A stretch of 59,409 nt of DNA. Origin: Cladochytrium replicatum (taxonomy: Eukaryota; Chytridiomycota; Chytridiomycetes; Cladochytriales; Cladochytriaceae). The translations under genes were made by a program, and so were the position numbers. Each line of letters opens with the position of its first letter. Position 1 is the first letter of the stretch. The notes beneath the pieces are model-generated. The model saw only the letters and a program-made list of their open reading frames with translations, made no database searches and was not told the origin of the DNA. Below are positions 32,042 through 44,364 of this stretch, one piece after another. The stretch lies in NCBI GenBank assembly GCA_025526935.1, contig JAHLKD010000153.1, forward strand, positions 1-59,409, in the 5' to 3' direction.

Positions 32042-33722
32042 CTGACTTCTCTGATACTTTGCGACTAGACCTTTCTACTAGAGAAATCCAGAGACTAACC
32101 AGGGTACCAAAGGTGTGAATGATTGCCGGATCAATCAGCTTGTCAAAGTAAACAGCATGTGGTACATTCTTAGTTCTAGAATGGTAAACACAATTTTTGA
32201 CAGTCGCAGCATAAAGGATGGCAAATTTGATGAACTGTAACGTATGTGGAAGACCAGCTGTTTTCAGCATAGACTTGTACATCTCTTTTATTGAACGGAC
32301 ATTTCGGTCAGCAAGACCATTCAGCTCTTTGACTGATGCAGGTAAAGGATGCACATGTATGCGCAGTACCTCGTTACTCTAACAAGTCAAGAATTGGTTT
32401 GACAATAGTTCTCCAGAATCGGATATCACTTCATAGACATGAAGTGGCAGAAATCTATTTTCAACATCTGCGATGTGTCTTAGCATACTATCAGAGGCTT
32501 CGCTCTTTCGTTGCAAGAAGTAGATTGTGATGTGAGAACTGTATTCATCTACGATAATCTGCCAGTGACCTATTGTTTTGCCATTTCTGACAATCAGTAC
32601 TGCATCAGTATGTGGGCAACATAATTTCCTCAGTGCTGGACTTAGTGTTGAGTAAATTGGAGTTTGTACAGCCGTGGTCTGATGGCAAATTATGCAGTTC
32701 TGTAAAATAGACGAGTTAACAAAATGAAGTGCATCACTCCTGACTTTGGGCAGTTTCTTTCCCAGAGAATGTAAAGTTTGCAGGATTTTCCGCAAATGTA
32801 TGTGACCAAATTGCCGGTGTAATCTAGCGAATTTGTTGATGGTCACAGCTGAAACGTTGTTCCATTATCAGCCTTTGTTTGGGAGTATAGAGTTAATGTT
32901 GCAGATGAAGCTCCGTCTAAAACTTCACCCCCGTAATCTCTAGTTTTGTTAGAATCTTTTGGGAAAACATTGTTGTCCTTCACTGTGTCAAACCTTACAC
33001 CAGACGTGGTTGTCTGCTGCTCTTGGGCAGTGTTTGTAGTGGTACCAGATAAAACATTCTGTTTGCCAACAGAGAGTGCAGAATTAGAAAGATTCGTCAA
33101 AATAGCTGCACCTATTTTGGAAGAGTGTTTCAGTAATGGATTAGTGGTATCCAAACTTCCATGAAGATAATATAAACCTCCACGTATTAAACCAATGGTA
33201 ACACATTGTTCAGTTTCTTTGTTTGACAAATAGACTTGGTCTTTGGTAAAACTGACTATATCACCTTCATCCCCGATGATGCTATAGACAGATATAAGTG
33301 TATCCTCTAAATCAGGAACAAAAAGTGCGTTTTGAATGTGTTTTATTGAACCATTTGACAAAACAAGTGCAATATCTCCATAGCCTTTAATAGGAATGGG
33401 ATGATTGTCTGCCAAGTAAACATCTCCTGCATCATTAACGTAAAATAAATTCTTGAATGCATGTCTGTCTGGAGTCATCCAAGCAGTAGCACCAGAGTCA
33501 ATCAAAGCATCCTTAGATTTTGATGCGGCACGATGGTTTGCAGTCTTACTGTTGGCATTTCCTTTATGTGAGGAAGCATGTTTCTCAATCAAATATTTGA
33601 GTTGTTTACACTCTGCAGAAGAATGAGAAGAGTTGGGATGTAAAACACAAACCTCATGAGCAGCATGAGCTTTTGGTAGCCATTTGGTCTTTGCTCGCAT
33701 GGCTTTGCAGTCGCACATGATA
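32042..33722 (-). pseudogene. Copia-A-related gag-protease-integrase remnant
   Basis: Minus-strand remnant in three frames. 33718-32843 carries the end of Gag and the protease (ALIDSGATAWMTPD, then PIPIKGYGDIAL, a typical copia protease and pre-integrase region). 32846-32379 has the integrase zinc finger (LHRQFGHIHLRKI, then CIICHQ) and core. 32354-32042 has the next part (VKELNGLADRNVRSIKEMY). It matches 1-830 of the window, so it is the same family. The remaining integrase, RT and RNase H are absent: coding sequence meets an LTR directly at 32042. The 5' side is cut at about 33722. Confidence 0.9.
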
Positions 33723-33734
33723 GGACCTCAACTA

Positions 33735-33850
33735 CAAACGATGATAACTCTGGCGTTAATTTGATAAATTTCTGCAACAGCTGGTCAGAGCATACTAGAG
33801 CAATATTTACTGATTGGGACCAGTGGATTGGTAATGAAGCTGTGCCTTTA
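33735..33850 (+). pseudogene. Scrap of hAT transposase
   Basis: About 110 bp encoding NDDNSGVNLIN, then LLQQLV in a shifted frame, matching NDDNSGVNVINLLRRLV of the hAT-1 transposase (around 26620-26730). It directly follows the cut 5' end of the copia remnant. A third, ancient hAT copy in this window. Confidence 0.7.
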
Positions 33851-35026
33851 TAAACGACGCACTATGGTTGAAATCCGTGTTTGAGTCTCACAGTCAACTC
33901 TGCTATAATGGAGTATACCGTACTCCAATTACGTCTATTCACAACAACATCTGTCCGTCATTGGCATGGAAACCATCTAATAAAGACACTACTCTATCTC
34001 GTGGACTGATGAAATAATTACTGATGGATTTCTTCTTAAATATAATTGTGGAAACTGTACTACCTGAATTTTCATAATGATATTCGAGTAAAAAGAACAA
34101 AGATCACATTTTCTTTGTTTTAGGTTGTATATATTGGACAACAATCCTTGTCAAGTTAAGATATCTACTTTTGAATCATTTATTCTGGGGAAAAATCTTT
34201 TCAATTTAAGAGATTCATTTCTTTGAATCTGAATATGAGGGACTAGTCTTAATCAAATTAAGAGAAATTGACAAAAACACATAATATTATCAAATGCATA
34301 TTACAGATACAACAAGGCGTCAGCAGTTGATCATCTGTGGGAAAAGTAACTTGAAAACGAAACCCCAATATTTTTCAGCTGCTGATTGTGGTAATTTTTT
34401 CATATCTCAAATGTTCTCAAATATTACTTAATCAATTTCCTCTGAAACCACTTTTTGTGACTGAATTTGACCCTGTCACAAATTGAAATCTTACAGAGTC
34501 TTAAACTAGCCTGTAAGAGAAACAATAAAGCATCATCAATCTCACCACACTGGTTAGAAGGAAGAGAAAATTATTTAACACACCAGATATGAAGAAAAGA
34601 TTGGAAAGTCGAGGAGATCTATATGTTGCAGTACAGGCAATCAAAAACAAGTCGAGGGAGCAGAGGTGAAGTAGTCAGCCCCAGCTTTTTCTGGAAACAC
34701 TAGAATATCAGCAGTAGATAGACGAGTGCATCACATCACAATTCAGCACAGTTCCAATGAAACGAAGTTTGTAACTATTGCTTTTTCACACGCACAACAA
34801 ATGACATAACTCGTCAGCCACAGCGGTTGTTGTGGCCTTGTGGCTTGACACATTCCTGTTGTGCCTGGAATTCTGTCGTTGTGGAGATCCGCAGCACTCA
34901 TCTCGGCAGGCAATCCGTGTGAGCGAAGCGAACTCGAGCTAGCAATCTGGGCATTAAGGATTTCATCTTTCTACCGTCGGATTTTTCACATCTGTCCAGC
35001 CATTGAATCGATCGGTGCCACTCAAC
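33851..35026. other. AT-rich upstream region of the first PAK kinase gene
   Basis: No coding sequence or element was recognised. It includes a short perfect inverted repeat GGAGTATACCGTACTCC (about 33916) and presumably the promoter and 5' UTR of the kinase gene starting at 35027. Confidence 0.5.
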
Positions 35027-37642
35027 ATGGCGTCTTCAACCTATGTGATTAAGAGGGGCTACGCCCAAGTTAAGGAAGATGGCTTCAAAAGTTTCATCTG
35101 GTCGAAAAGATGGATGCTACTCAGAGAGCAGATCTTGACATTTCATCGGAACGAGGTGAGGGCGTCGCACCATTTAGTTGACAGGCAGCTTAACGCACTC
35201 AAAAGAACACATACCAAGCGCTGGTTGTTCTGTTCTTGAAGGAAGTGGAGGCTGTCAACCGTTCAGAAGTAAAGGAAAACACTTTCGAAATCCAAATGAA
35301 AGACGGAAAGACTTACTACATCGCCTGCAAAAGCGATGAAGAAGTTTATTCATGGATGGATGAGATTTATCAGGTAGAAAATTATTTGCGACGCCGAGAA
35401 ATTGTTATAACACAATTTGTGTCGAAGCGCTCACCTCTTGGTATTTCAACCCCAACCAACTTCGTTCACAAAGTCCATGTCGGGTTTGACCCTATCACAG
35501 GACTTTTCTCGGTACGTCACATTGCTGCATGGTTATTTTCTACACATCCTCGAATTTTTTGCAAAGGGTCTTCCTGGAGATTGGAGGTCGCTTCTTGAGT
35601 CGTCAAATATCTCCAAGGAAGAAATGAGCAAAAACCCTCAAGCTGTGCTGGATGTTCTCGAATTTTACACGGAGAACATGAAGAGCCAGCAGCAGGATAT
35701 GATTTCACCACCTCCCGCACCGAGACGGCCACAGCAAAATCCCGACATGTCTCCGTCTCCCTACAGATCTGAGAATGGCTTGAGGACACCGCCCATGAAT
35801 GATCCTTACGGCCAATCAATGGTTAGTTATAACCACGTACGGGGGGGATTCAGCTATTAATTGTAAATCAGCCTAGGAACTCTCCTCCACAGTCCACACG
35901 TCCTTCAATGTCACAGCGTCCGCCGGAGCGTCCTGTGGCCGGTCCACCAATGATCCCACCATTGCGGGCTCGCGGTGATTCGTTAGTAAGTCCAGGACAT
36001 ACAATGATGCATGAGTTAGGGTTGAATGCCTGATTGCACAATAGATGCCTGGTGGTGCGAAAGTTCAGGAGTACAGGTTGAATTATCCAAGTCGTAAGTG
36101 TAATTTACCTTTTGCTTGACGAGGCTGATAAGTTTTACCCAAGGTTCCGAAGTAGACGAAAGGGACTACGGAGAGCGAGACCGATCTGATCGCGATAGAG
36201 ATCGATACGAACGGGACCGGATTGATCGGGAGCGTGACGATCGTGACCGAACGGAGCGTGACAGAGAACAACTACGCGAGCGAGAGAGAGCTGTTGAACG
36301 TGAACGTGAGCGTGAGCGTGAACGTCAGGAGCGTGAACGCGAGCGAGAGAGGGAGCGCGCTGAGCGTGAGGCGCGTGCTGCAGCTGTTGCCGAGAGGGAG
36401 CAACTTGAGAAGGAACGAGGCAGGGAGCGAGACAATGAGAGAGAGCGCGGGAGGGAACGCGAGAAGGAAAACGTGGAGTTGAAGGAGGAGCCGGCCCCGT
36501 CCACTCCGAAGAAAAAGAAGGACCCCCGACTATCGACCATGACGGATGCGCAGGTTATGGACAAGCTTCGATCTGTCGTATCGAAGGGCGATCCAACAAC
36601 TATGTACACTAAAATTAAGAAAGTTGGACAAGGGTCAGTTCAAGGAAGTTCTGTTCTTGTTTCTTTTAACTCAACTCCATTTTTAGTGCATCGGGATCGG
36701 TTTATTTTGCAAAGGACAATCGCAATGGTGAACAGGTGGCGATTAAGCAGATGGACCTTGCTGCACAGCCTCGAAAGGAACTCATCGTCAACGAAATTCT
36801 GATCATGAAAGAGTCGCAGCATCCCAATATTGTCAATTTCAGAGACGCTTATCTGCTTCGTGGAGATCTTTGGATCGTGATGGAGTATATGGAGGCGGGT
36901 GCTCTGACGGATATCATAGACAACAACACCATGAACGAGAGCCAGATCGCTGCTGTATGTCAAGAAGTATGGAAATTCGGAAAAGGAGATGAATTTAGTA
37001 ACTCACATAACGTACATTTAGGCCGTCAGAGGACTTCATCACTTGCATTCGCGTGACATCATTCATCGTGACATCAAAAGTGACAATGTACTGCTGAATG
37101 CTGATGGCCACGTCAAAATCAGTAAGTTAGTGAAATTATTATAGCGACAGCTATTAGCTAATTACACGATGTTTTCGTTCAGCTGACTTCGGTTTCTGTG
37201 CAAAGTTGACCGCGGATAGAGGCAAGCGCGCAACGATGGTCGGAACGCCATACTGGATGGCTCCCGAAGTCGTGAAGCAGAAGGAATACGGCCCACGTGT
37301 CGACGTTTGGTCGCTTGGGATCATGGCGATTGAAATGATTGAGGGCGAGCCTCCGTATCTGGAGGAAGAACCCCTGAAAGCCCTTTACTTGATCGCTACC
37401 AATGGAACTCCCACACTGAAGAATCCTGAGAAACTGAGTGGTGTTTTCAAAAACTTCTTAGGGCGCTGTTTGGAGGTGGATGTGAACAAGAGGGCGTCTA
37501 CTGAGGAATTGTTGACGGTAAGCTGTTTCCTCTATTCTCTCGGCGCATTTCTCATGAATGTCCTCTGCAGCATCCGTTCTTGAAGCTTGCAGCTCCACAT
37601 ACGGCCCTTACACCCTTGGTCAAGCGGGCTCGAAAGGGCTGA
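35027..37642 (+). CDS. PAK-family protein kinase, PH-CRIB-kinase (Cla4-type), copy 1
   Basis: Eleven exons: 35027-35155, 35206-35373, 35428-35511, 35567-35821, 35872-35985, 36045-36093, 36144-36633, 36687-36966, 37022-37121, 37183-37517, 37571-37642; 2,076 nt, 691 residues, all GT...AG. An N-terminal PH domain (1-99; [17 protein letters not shown]) would bind phosphoinositides. The CRIB motif [16 protein letters not shown] (about 104-119) binds GTP-Cdc42/Rac. A Ser/Pro linker is followed by a Glu/Arg-rich helix-like stretch (about 272-385), then the kinase: Gly loop GQGASGSV (428-435), K450, [10 protein letters not shown] with D540, DFG (D558), activation Thr574 in [13 protein letters not shown]. 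This is the architecture of fungal Cla4 kinases, which act at the cortex in polarity and septin organisation. The exon pattern is shared with the genes at 44365-47261 and 47439-50293. Confidence 0.95.
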
Positions 37643-38138
37643 GTTGATCATTGCTTCCATATTTCTATCAAGCACTCTTCTTGCCCCCCACATGTGCGAT
37701 TGTGTGGAGCATGTTTATCATCCCTTTCTCAGTGCTCTCTGATGGAGCCTTTTCTTTTGGTTGGAACTCTCATTTTTCTTTTCGGCTAAATATTCGAAAC
37801 ATTAGTTAAAAAGATTTTTGCAAATCAAACACTCGTTTCTTCATTGAAGAATAGAAGACACAATGCTGAAGCAGTGGATGAGGTGGGGAAGGGACAAATT
37901 GGGACAAAGTGAAGCTCAACGGTGCACTTAGCACCATGAGCTCGCCCACAGCATAGAAACAAGTGAATTGGGCACATCCCAAGTCTATAACAGAGGTACC
38001 GTTGGAATATTTTGGAAAACTTTACAACCCTGAATAATATATAATTCCCAAATAATCGAAACTGAAGCCGGAGTTTCACTTACGGCAACAACCAAGAAAA
38101 ATCGAACAAATTGCCGGCCAAGAGAACTAGAATAACGT
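37643..38138. other. Intergenic region between kinase copy 1 and a kinase relic
   Basis: 3' region of the first kinase gene and of the converging relic. No coding sequence or repeats were recognised. Confidence 0.5.
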
Positions 38139-38395
38139 TCATGCCTTTTCAACTCTTTTCACGAGAGCCGCCAGATCGCTTAAAGGCACGGAGAGTCCGA
38201 AAAAAGGATGCTAGAGTCGTGACTCGTTCAACCAGTCTGAACTAACTTCAAACGATGCCAATTTTCTCACCGAAAGGAGTCATCAGCCGACGGACGCTTG
38301 CTAACGCTAACCTCCAAGCATCTTGCAAGAAAGTTCTTGACTACTGGCCTGAGCTTTTCAGGGTTCGTAAGTGCCGGGTGCCGTTTGTGACGATA
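38139..38395 (-). pseudogene. 3' relic of a fourth PAK kinase gene
   Basis: The minus strand retains the last exon, 38210-38139, exactly 72 nt as in the three intact genes, ending with TGA and encoding HPFFGLSVPLSDLAALVKR. It is preceded by an intron ending CTAG and by a partial exon 10 (about 38395-38279) with KNFLARCLEVSVSKRPSADD, matching [17 protein letters not shown]. The partial exon has a shifted frame further upstream (LRTLKSSGQ for LKNPEKLSG) and stops where the gypsy element begins. It is closest in feel to copy 2 (44365-47261), which has the same orientation. Confidence 0.88.
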
Positions 38396-41180
38396 CCCAA
38401 CAACCTCAGCCAACTATGGAAGCGTACATTCTCGCGCTCGAAAAAGTTATCTCCGAACTTTAAAACACAAGATTGCGACCTCTTCCACGGTTAAGATCCA
38501 GGGTCCCGAATCTTTCTCCGGTCAACGAAACAAGAATCGACTCTTCTTGACGCAGATCGACGACAAGTTCGCCGCGGAACCGTTACGGTACCCTACGGAC
38601 GAAATCAAGATCATTGCGGTTAAAGCTTGGACTATTGGGAATGCCCGCAATTGGATTACTCTTACTGTGAACAACGACGCAACACAAGCTTTCGACTCTC
38701 ATGGATCATGCTTCGATACGAAATCTTGCATGTCTTTGGTGAAGATCATCGAAAGCTTAATGCTCAGCAAAAGCTTGAAACTCTCCGCCAGACTGGCTCA
38801 GCTTCTGCATATCTCTCCATATTCTCGAAACTCGCCGCCGAATCTGGATACAACGAGGACACTCTGTACCGGCTATTCAAAGCTGGGTTAAAAGACAAAG
38901 TTCGCGAATTACTGATGCCCTTCCCTCGCTCTCACTTCAAAATATCTTGCTGACTACCAAGCTCCTGCTGTTGAAATCGATCAAGATTTGTTTGACCATA
39001 GCAAGGGCAAAAAACCAACTCGCGATACGAATTCCAACTCCAGATCTCGACAGAATCCCCAATATTCTTCTTCTTCCGGCCGTTCTTTGATGGATTTAGA
39101 CAACATGCAAACTTCCCGAAAACTTACCGCTACTGAGCGCAAAGAACTCCGCAAAGCCGGCAAAAAATGCTTCTAGTGCCGCAAATCTGGTCATCTCGTC
39201 CACGAATGCCCTAAGCATCTAAAACGTCACAACGGTGATTCCTCTGGTATTTCAAAAACAGCTACAACCACAGCATCTTCTTTGTCATCGGGAAATGCGG
39301 AGTGCCAGTGAACGAGTCAGGCTCTCCAGTGCAAATCAAATCCGACGAATATATTCAGATTGGTGTTCTTTCCCTGCATCCCCAGAAACATTTTACTTTC
39401 ACTGTTACCTTTTTTCCCCAGAACTCTCAAACCAACAAACCTTGTTGCTTTCCTTGATACTGGCTGCACCGATTATCTTCTTCATCCTCAAATCGTTAAA
39501 AAACTTCTATTGAATCCTCAACCCACCGAATCTCCTCTCAACGTTCGACTTGGCGATGGCACCTATGTTACTAATCCTGTTGAGTTAGAAACTGAACCCC
39601 TTTTGCTTGCTTTTGGTACTCACTTGAGAAAAAGACTTTCCGCATTTTTGAATCAAAACACGATTTCATTCTCCCTCTCGCCTGGCTCGAAGAACATAAC
39701 CCGCAAATCAACTGGGTTACAAAGCAAATCTTCAACGGCGACTTCTGCCGTTTACGAACGCCATTCCACTCTCTTTTGCTACCGCTGTTCTTACGAAGGA
39801 CAATGCTTCAACGACCGTTCTGGTTGATGATCGTGGTGTCCCTCTGATTCTCGCCAACTTCTCTGATGTTTGCTATGAAGGACACACTTTCAGCAAATCC
39901 TACAGTTCCGGTACATCGTACCTACGATTACCCTGTCGATCTTGAACCAGGGAAACCTCTTCCTCCGTTTTCTCCCATCTACACTTTGAACGATCACGAA
40001 CATGAAGAGCTATGAAAGTATATTGATGATGCTCTCCGCCGTGGCTGGATTCAACCCTCGACTTCTCTGATGGCTGCCCCTATTTCCTTCGTCCTGAAAG
40101 AGAATGGTGGAATTTGGCCCGCTGTTGACTATCGCCGTTTAAATACAATAGCGATCAAGAATCAGTATCCCATACCTTGTTTTCTGATATGGTTAACTGT
40201 TTATGCCTGTTGGTTCAGACAGCTCGATCTCCCAAATGCCTACCATCTTCTTCGCATCCGTCAAGGCGATGAGTGGAAAACCGCCTTCCGCTGTCGTTTT
40301 TGGTTATTCGAGTACCTTGTACTTCCTTATGGACTCACCAACGCTCCCGCTGCATTCCAGCACTTCATGAACAATATCTTGAAAGATCACCTTGACCACT
40401 GCATTGTTTTTTATTTAGACAACATCCTGATCTACTCCGAAGATTTCGATGCTTCATGACGATGGCCCTTATCATCCTGTTGGCTTTCATTCTCATCAGT
40501 TCACTCCTGCCGAAGTCAACTACGATACGCATGATCACAAATAGAGGCCCTCATTTCCAGTCAAAATGACTGGAAACGCTTCTTCAAACTTCTTGGTGTG
40601 AAACGAGCACTCTCTACTGCGTTCCACCCTCAGACTGATGGACAATCCAAGAACCTGAATAAAACTGTTCAGCAATATCTCCTATGTTTTGCAAGCGCTC
40701 AACCTAACCTCTGGTCAATATCTTCCTCTTGCTGCATTAGCTTACAAAAAATCCGTCAATGCGACTACTGGCTTCTTCCGTTCTTTGCAATTTATGTCGT
40801 AATCTCTCGCTTGATCCTGAACTTCCCATGATCTCCTTTGTTCCTAAAGCCGAAGCGAAAGCTGTAGCAAAAGCTGAAGCAAAAGCCAAACAGATCAAGG
40901 CTATCCACGAGGAACTTCTTGCTCAGATCCACAAGAGTCCCAGAAACTTTACGCCGATCAACACCGAGGTCCCGCTCCAAAATACGAAATCGAAAATAAA
41001 GTCTGGCTCATTTCAACCAATGTAAAGACCGCCGCAAACAAGAAGTTAGCTGACAAGAAACTCAGACCTTTCAAGATCATCGAAAAGATCGACGATCTCA
41101 CTTTGAAGCTCGACTTATTCAACCCTGAAGATTCATCCTGTTTTCCCCTTCAGTCTCCTCGAACCTGCACCACTAAGGAG
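38396..41180 (+). pseudogene. Ty3/gypsy retrotransposon relic
   Basis: Degenerate gag-pol. Gag starts at about 38416 (MEAYILALEKVISEL, then a stop) and continues with SAYLSIFSKLAAESGYNEDT. A CCHC knuckle at about 39165-39215 reads KKCF-stop-CRKSGHLVHEC, with an amber codon inside it. The protease DTGC motif is at about 39455. The reverse transcriptase at about 40070-40459 has AVDYRRLN, FRQLDLPNAYHLLRI and YLDN in place of YLDD. Then come RNase H scraps (VGFHSHQFTPAEVNYDTHDH, about 40480) and late integrase (STAFHPQTDGQSKNLN, about 40618), with the intervening parts deleted. It ends near VFP...LLEP at about 41165. No LTR was identified on either side. The gypsy order (RT, RNase H, integrase) is clear. 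Confidence 0.92.
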
Positions 41181-41708
41181 GCAAGAGATTGGTCAACACA
41201 TGTCACGTGACAGAAATGATCATTACCTTTTTGGATAGTTTCAGCACTCGAAACACTTTGTTTTACTTTGTTGTCTTTTGTTTTCTTACCGTTCTGCAAT
41301 TTTTCTTATTTGGAAATATTTGCTTTTGAGAAATGTTTTAAGAATGTTTTACTTGATTACTTACCTTTTGTTTCTTCCGCATTCCACTTCTTCTTTATAA
41401 GTTCGAATGTTTTCACTTGTTCTGTTTAGTTTCTGCTATTTCAATATTTACTGCGATATTTCTTCACAACTTACCTTCTTGAACCATCTCGACACAAACG
41501 CGAGTGCACCGATCTGTCCACGTGATGAAATATCCCTTTCAAGTTTTGTGTGAACTGGCGAGGGCAGATGGTGCCAAATGAGCACCCCATCTGCTCTGGG
41601 GCAGTTCCCCCTTTCAACACCTCCATCCCTTCGATTCACTTATCCAGCATTTCACCCACAAGGCGGTGCTCTGGCGCTTCAGGGGTCACCGGGTAAGCAT
41701 CCCGTTCC
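41181..41708. other. Unassigned stretch
   Basis: T-rich DNA after the gypsy relic. No coding sequence, LTR or other feature was recognised. Confidence 0.4.
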
Positions 41709-43624
41709 CTAAACATTGTCCTGTTCTATCTCTGCCGCTGATGCTCTGGGATCAAAGTCTCTTTCCGCGTGCTTGAGCCCGGGGATGGCAGTGGGGATAT
41801 CTCCAGGCTCCCACTTCATCTCGGCATTCAGAAGCCTAAGGATTGCGACAATGTCCCCCAGAACAGCCATCACAGTGGATGAAAGCAAAAACCACACATT
41901 GCAATAATCTTCACAATTGTTGTTTCCCAACTCCCCTTTTGTACCCTCCATATCCCTGTACCTTCTGTAACTGCACCCCAACATCAAAGTTTGGTTGGCT
42001 GATTCGCTGAGTCTAATTTCAAGCTCCTGCTTGCGAAGATCAAGTTCCGATATTTTGAGGTCAAGCTCGGTTTTGCGCAATTTTTGTCCCAGCGATGCTC
42101 CTCACTCTCCATTGGCTGCTTGTCAACTTCTATCCTTGCAGAAGCTGCAGCCAATTCATCCTGCGCCTCCGCTTGAACTCTGATGTGGCGCTAACCTTAT
42201 GACACTTAGCAGACCTTGCTGATGCTGTAGTAGAACTCGTCTCAGATACCGTCTTCTTCTTTTCTACTGCCAGCGTAGTTGGTGTCGCGTCTTCATCGCC
42301 ATCGCCATCCTCTGATTCCGAACTGCGCACTTCATCTTCCTTGTCGTCAACCACATCAGGAGAGTTTGTGCCAAAAAGAAGAGCTTTGGCATCTTCCCCA
42401 CTAACTTCTGGAGGCGGGCGCACCAGCACAATCTCCCATTATTGCATCCAAGCTGTCAAAATCGGGAACTTTGTTGCAAATTTCTGATCCACAATGTATA
42501 CCCTCTTTTGTGATTGTCCTCCGTGAGCCTGTTTCCTGTCTGCTCCAGCATTTCACAGTGTGTAAAAACCAAGGGCTTCTCCTGGCAGCGGTAGGGCGTC
42601 TTTAGCTGTACTGTAGCTAGCACAACAGCTCCAGGTTCTGTCTCTTGGCCCAGTACCTGTTCTCCCAGGTGCGTATATGCCTAATACTCCGACAGGCTGT
42701 ACACTACACCCAAGCTGGTCAGGCAACCAGGGAATGCTGTGGTCAAAGACATTGGTCACATCAACTCCTATATTCAAGTGAACAGTGCGTGTGGGCATAC
42801 CTGTGGTCAAAGACATTGGTCACATCAACTCAAATGACCAAGCCACACCACATTCCCCACTAAATGCCAAGATCACTCCACACAGGACCTGCCAAACATG
42901 GATATAAATACATGAAATACAAGTCCATAAATAAGAATGAAGTGGGATTGACAAAAAAACTCTCAGGTCAAAGAGAAAAAAGACAACCCAAAGGATAACC
43001 CATATAGCAAACAGTCTGATATGCTAGTTTTTAACACAGTGATACTTCTCTGTTCAAATGCTTGACTTTTGACTTCACTTGGTTGAAAGTGTGGATGATA
43101 CTTGTCGTGGCACGGAACTTCTCCAAAAGCTCCTCAATCACCTTGTCTTGCTCCTCCCTTCAACCTTTGTTGTTCCCTTCCTTTTTGTTCCAGCGTTTCG
43201 GAAGTTTGTGTACCATGACACTCCGTTATTGGTAAATTCGCCCATGAGGCCAAGTGGAGCATCCCGCTCTTTGCTTGACCAAGTAAGGTATGTCAGCGAT
43301 GTTTGAGGCTGTAGGAGTTTGGTATGGCGTTCTCCCTGGGACAGAACCTTGTGGTGATTGTGCTGGGAGTCTTCCAAACAGTGCTGGACGAGTACCAGAG
43401 AGTACTGGGGTGGTTGGACAGCCTGATTGCATCGTATTCAGATAGATGGGATTGGTTTGATTGGGGTGGATAACTGAAGAGTCAGCTGGTGGCAGTGAAG
43501 TTTCGCTCATCTGATCGATGAGCGAGTTGCAAGGGCCCTTTTGGGACCCCTCATCCATGGGTCGCTGATAAATTTTATTGGTCGAAAAATTCAGCAAACC
43601 CAGATGGGGGTACTTGAATACCAA
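41709..43624 (-). pseudogene. Possible Myb/SANT-type, transposon-associated gene relic
   Basis: Minus-strand pieces: 43624-43226 (Pro/Ser-rich, MDEGSQKGPCNSLIDQM); EICNKVPDFDSLDAIMGD at about 42470-42425; an acidic segment 42429-42130 (SSESEDGDGDEDATP) followed by KRRRR; then 42080-41709 with ELDLKISELDLRKQELEI, a Leu/Glu coiled coil. This order (acidic, basic, ELDLR-type coiled coil, with a CP-x-DAI-GD segment) resembles fungal transposon-linked proteins with Myb/SANT-like DNA-binding domains, but I could not see the SANT motif itself. The pieces are in different frames. A 23-bp segment is repeated at about 42750 and 42813. Confidence 0.35.
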
Positions 43625-44364
43625 TGACTAAGTGAAAATTTACTGATCATATTCAAGTGTCGTAAATAGATGGTTTTTCTAACTTCACTAGATTTATTGA
43701 GAAAGACTGTTCTCCTTTTAAGAGCAGAAACGGCAAAGGAAACATCTAGAAAGTAGGAAAAGAGAAAAGGAAAAGAAACTTTTAACTCTCCAAATCAGGT
43801 AAACAATCAAGAAAATGAATGATTCAGTGGCAGATGAACGGTTCAGGTGTAAACGACATCAAGTTTTGAGAAATTTTTCACGATCTTGAAGCCAATGCTA
43901 TCTCAAAAGACCAATACGCATTCCATGGCGAAGGCAATTGCGGAATGCCTTTTGGTATTCTAACTCCAGCTGAGATAACTTTTAGGAGTTAGAACGATGC
44001 CATTTAATGACTTAACGTGGGGAAAGGAAATAAAGCATTTGGAGACACTATATTATTACCAATGAACGAACAATAGGCAATTTTTGAAACTAAACGATAC
44101 CAGAAGACACCACACAGTAACAGATTGGTGAGAAACTAAAGGCTGAAAAACGAACAAACAAAGTCACAACCAATAACGGTGCGCTTTCGAAAAGTTTGTC
44201 CGCTAAAAGTTTGCAGAAAAAGCCAGCGCATAATAGACATTTGATTGGATGAATATTCAATTGATCTAATTGGGAGATTCACTGCGAATCGATGCTGTGG
44301 AAAATGTAGTCAAAGGAAAGAGGGATACAGAGACTGAAAATTGGGACACTACTGCACATTTTTC
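43625..44364. other. Intergenic region downstream of kinase copy 2
   Basis: AT-rich DNA with no recognised coding sequence. Presumably holds the 3' UTR of the minus-strand kinase gene. Confidence 0.45.

Noticed and set aside
42750-42836. Short duplicated segment as a transposon terminus
   Set aside because: A 23-bp direct repeat 63 bp apart without inverted ends or target duplication; most likely a local duplication.
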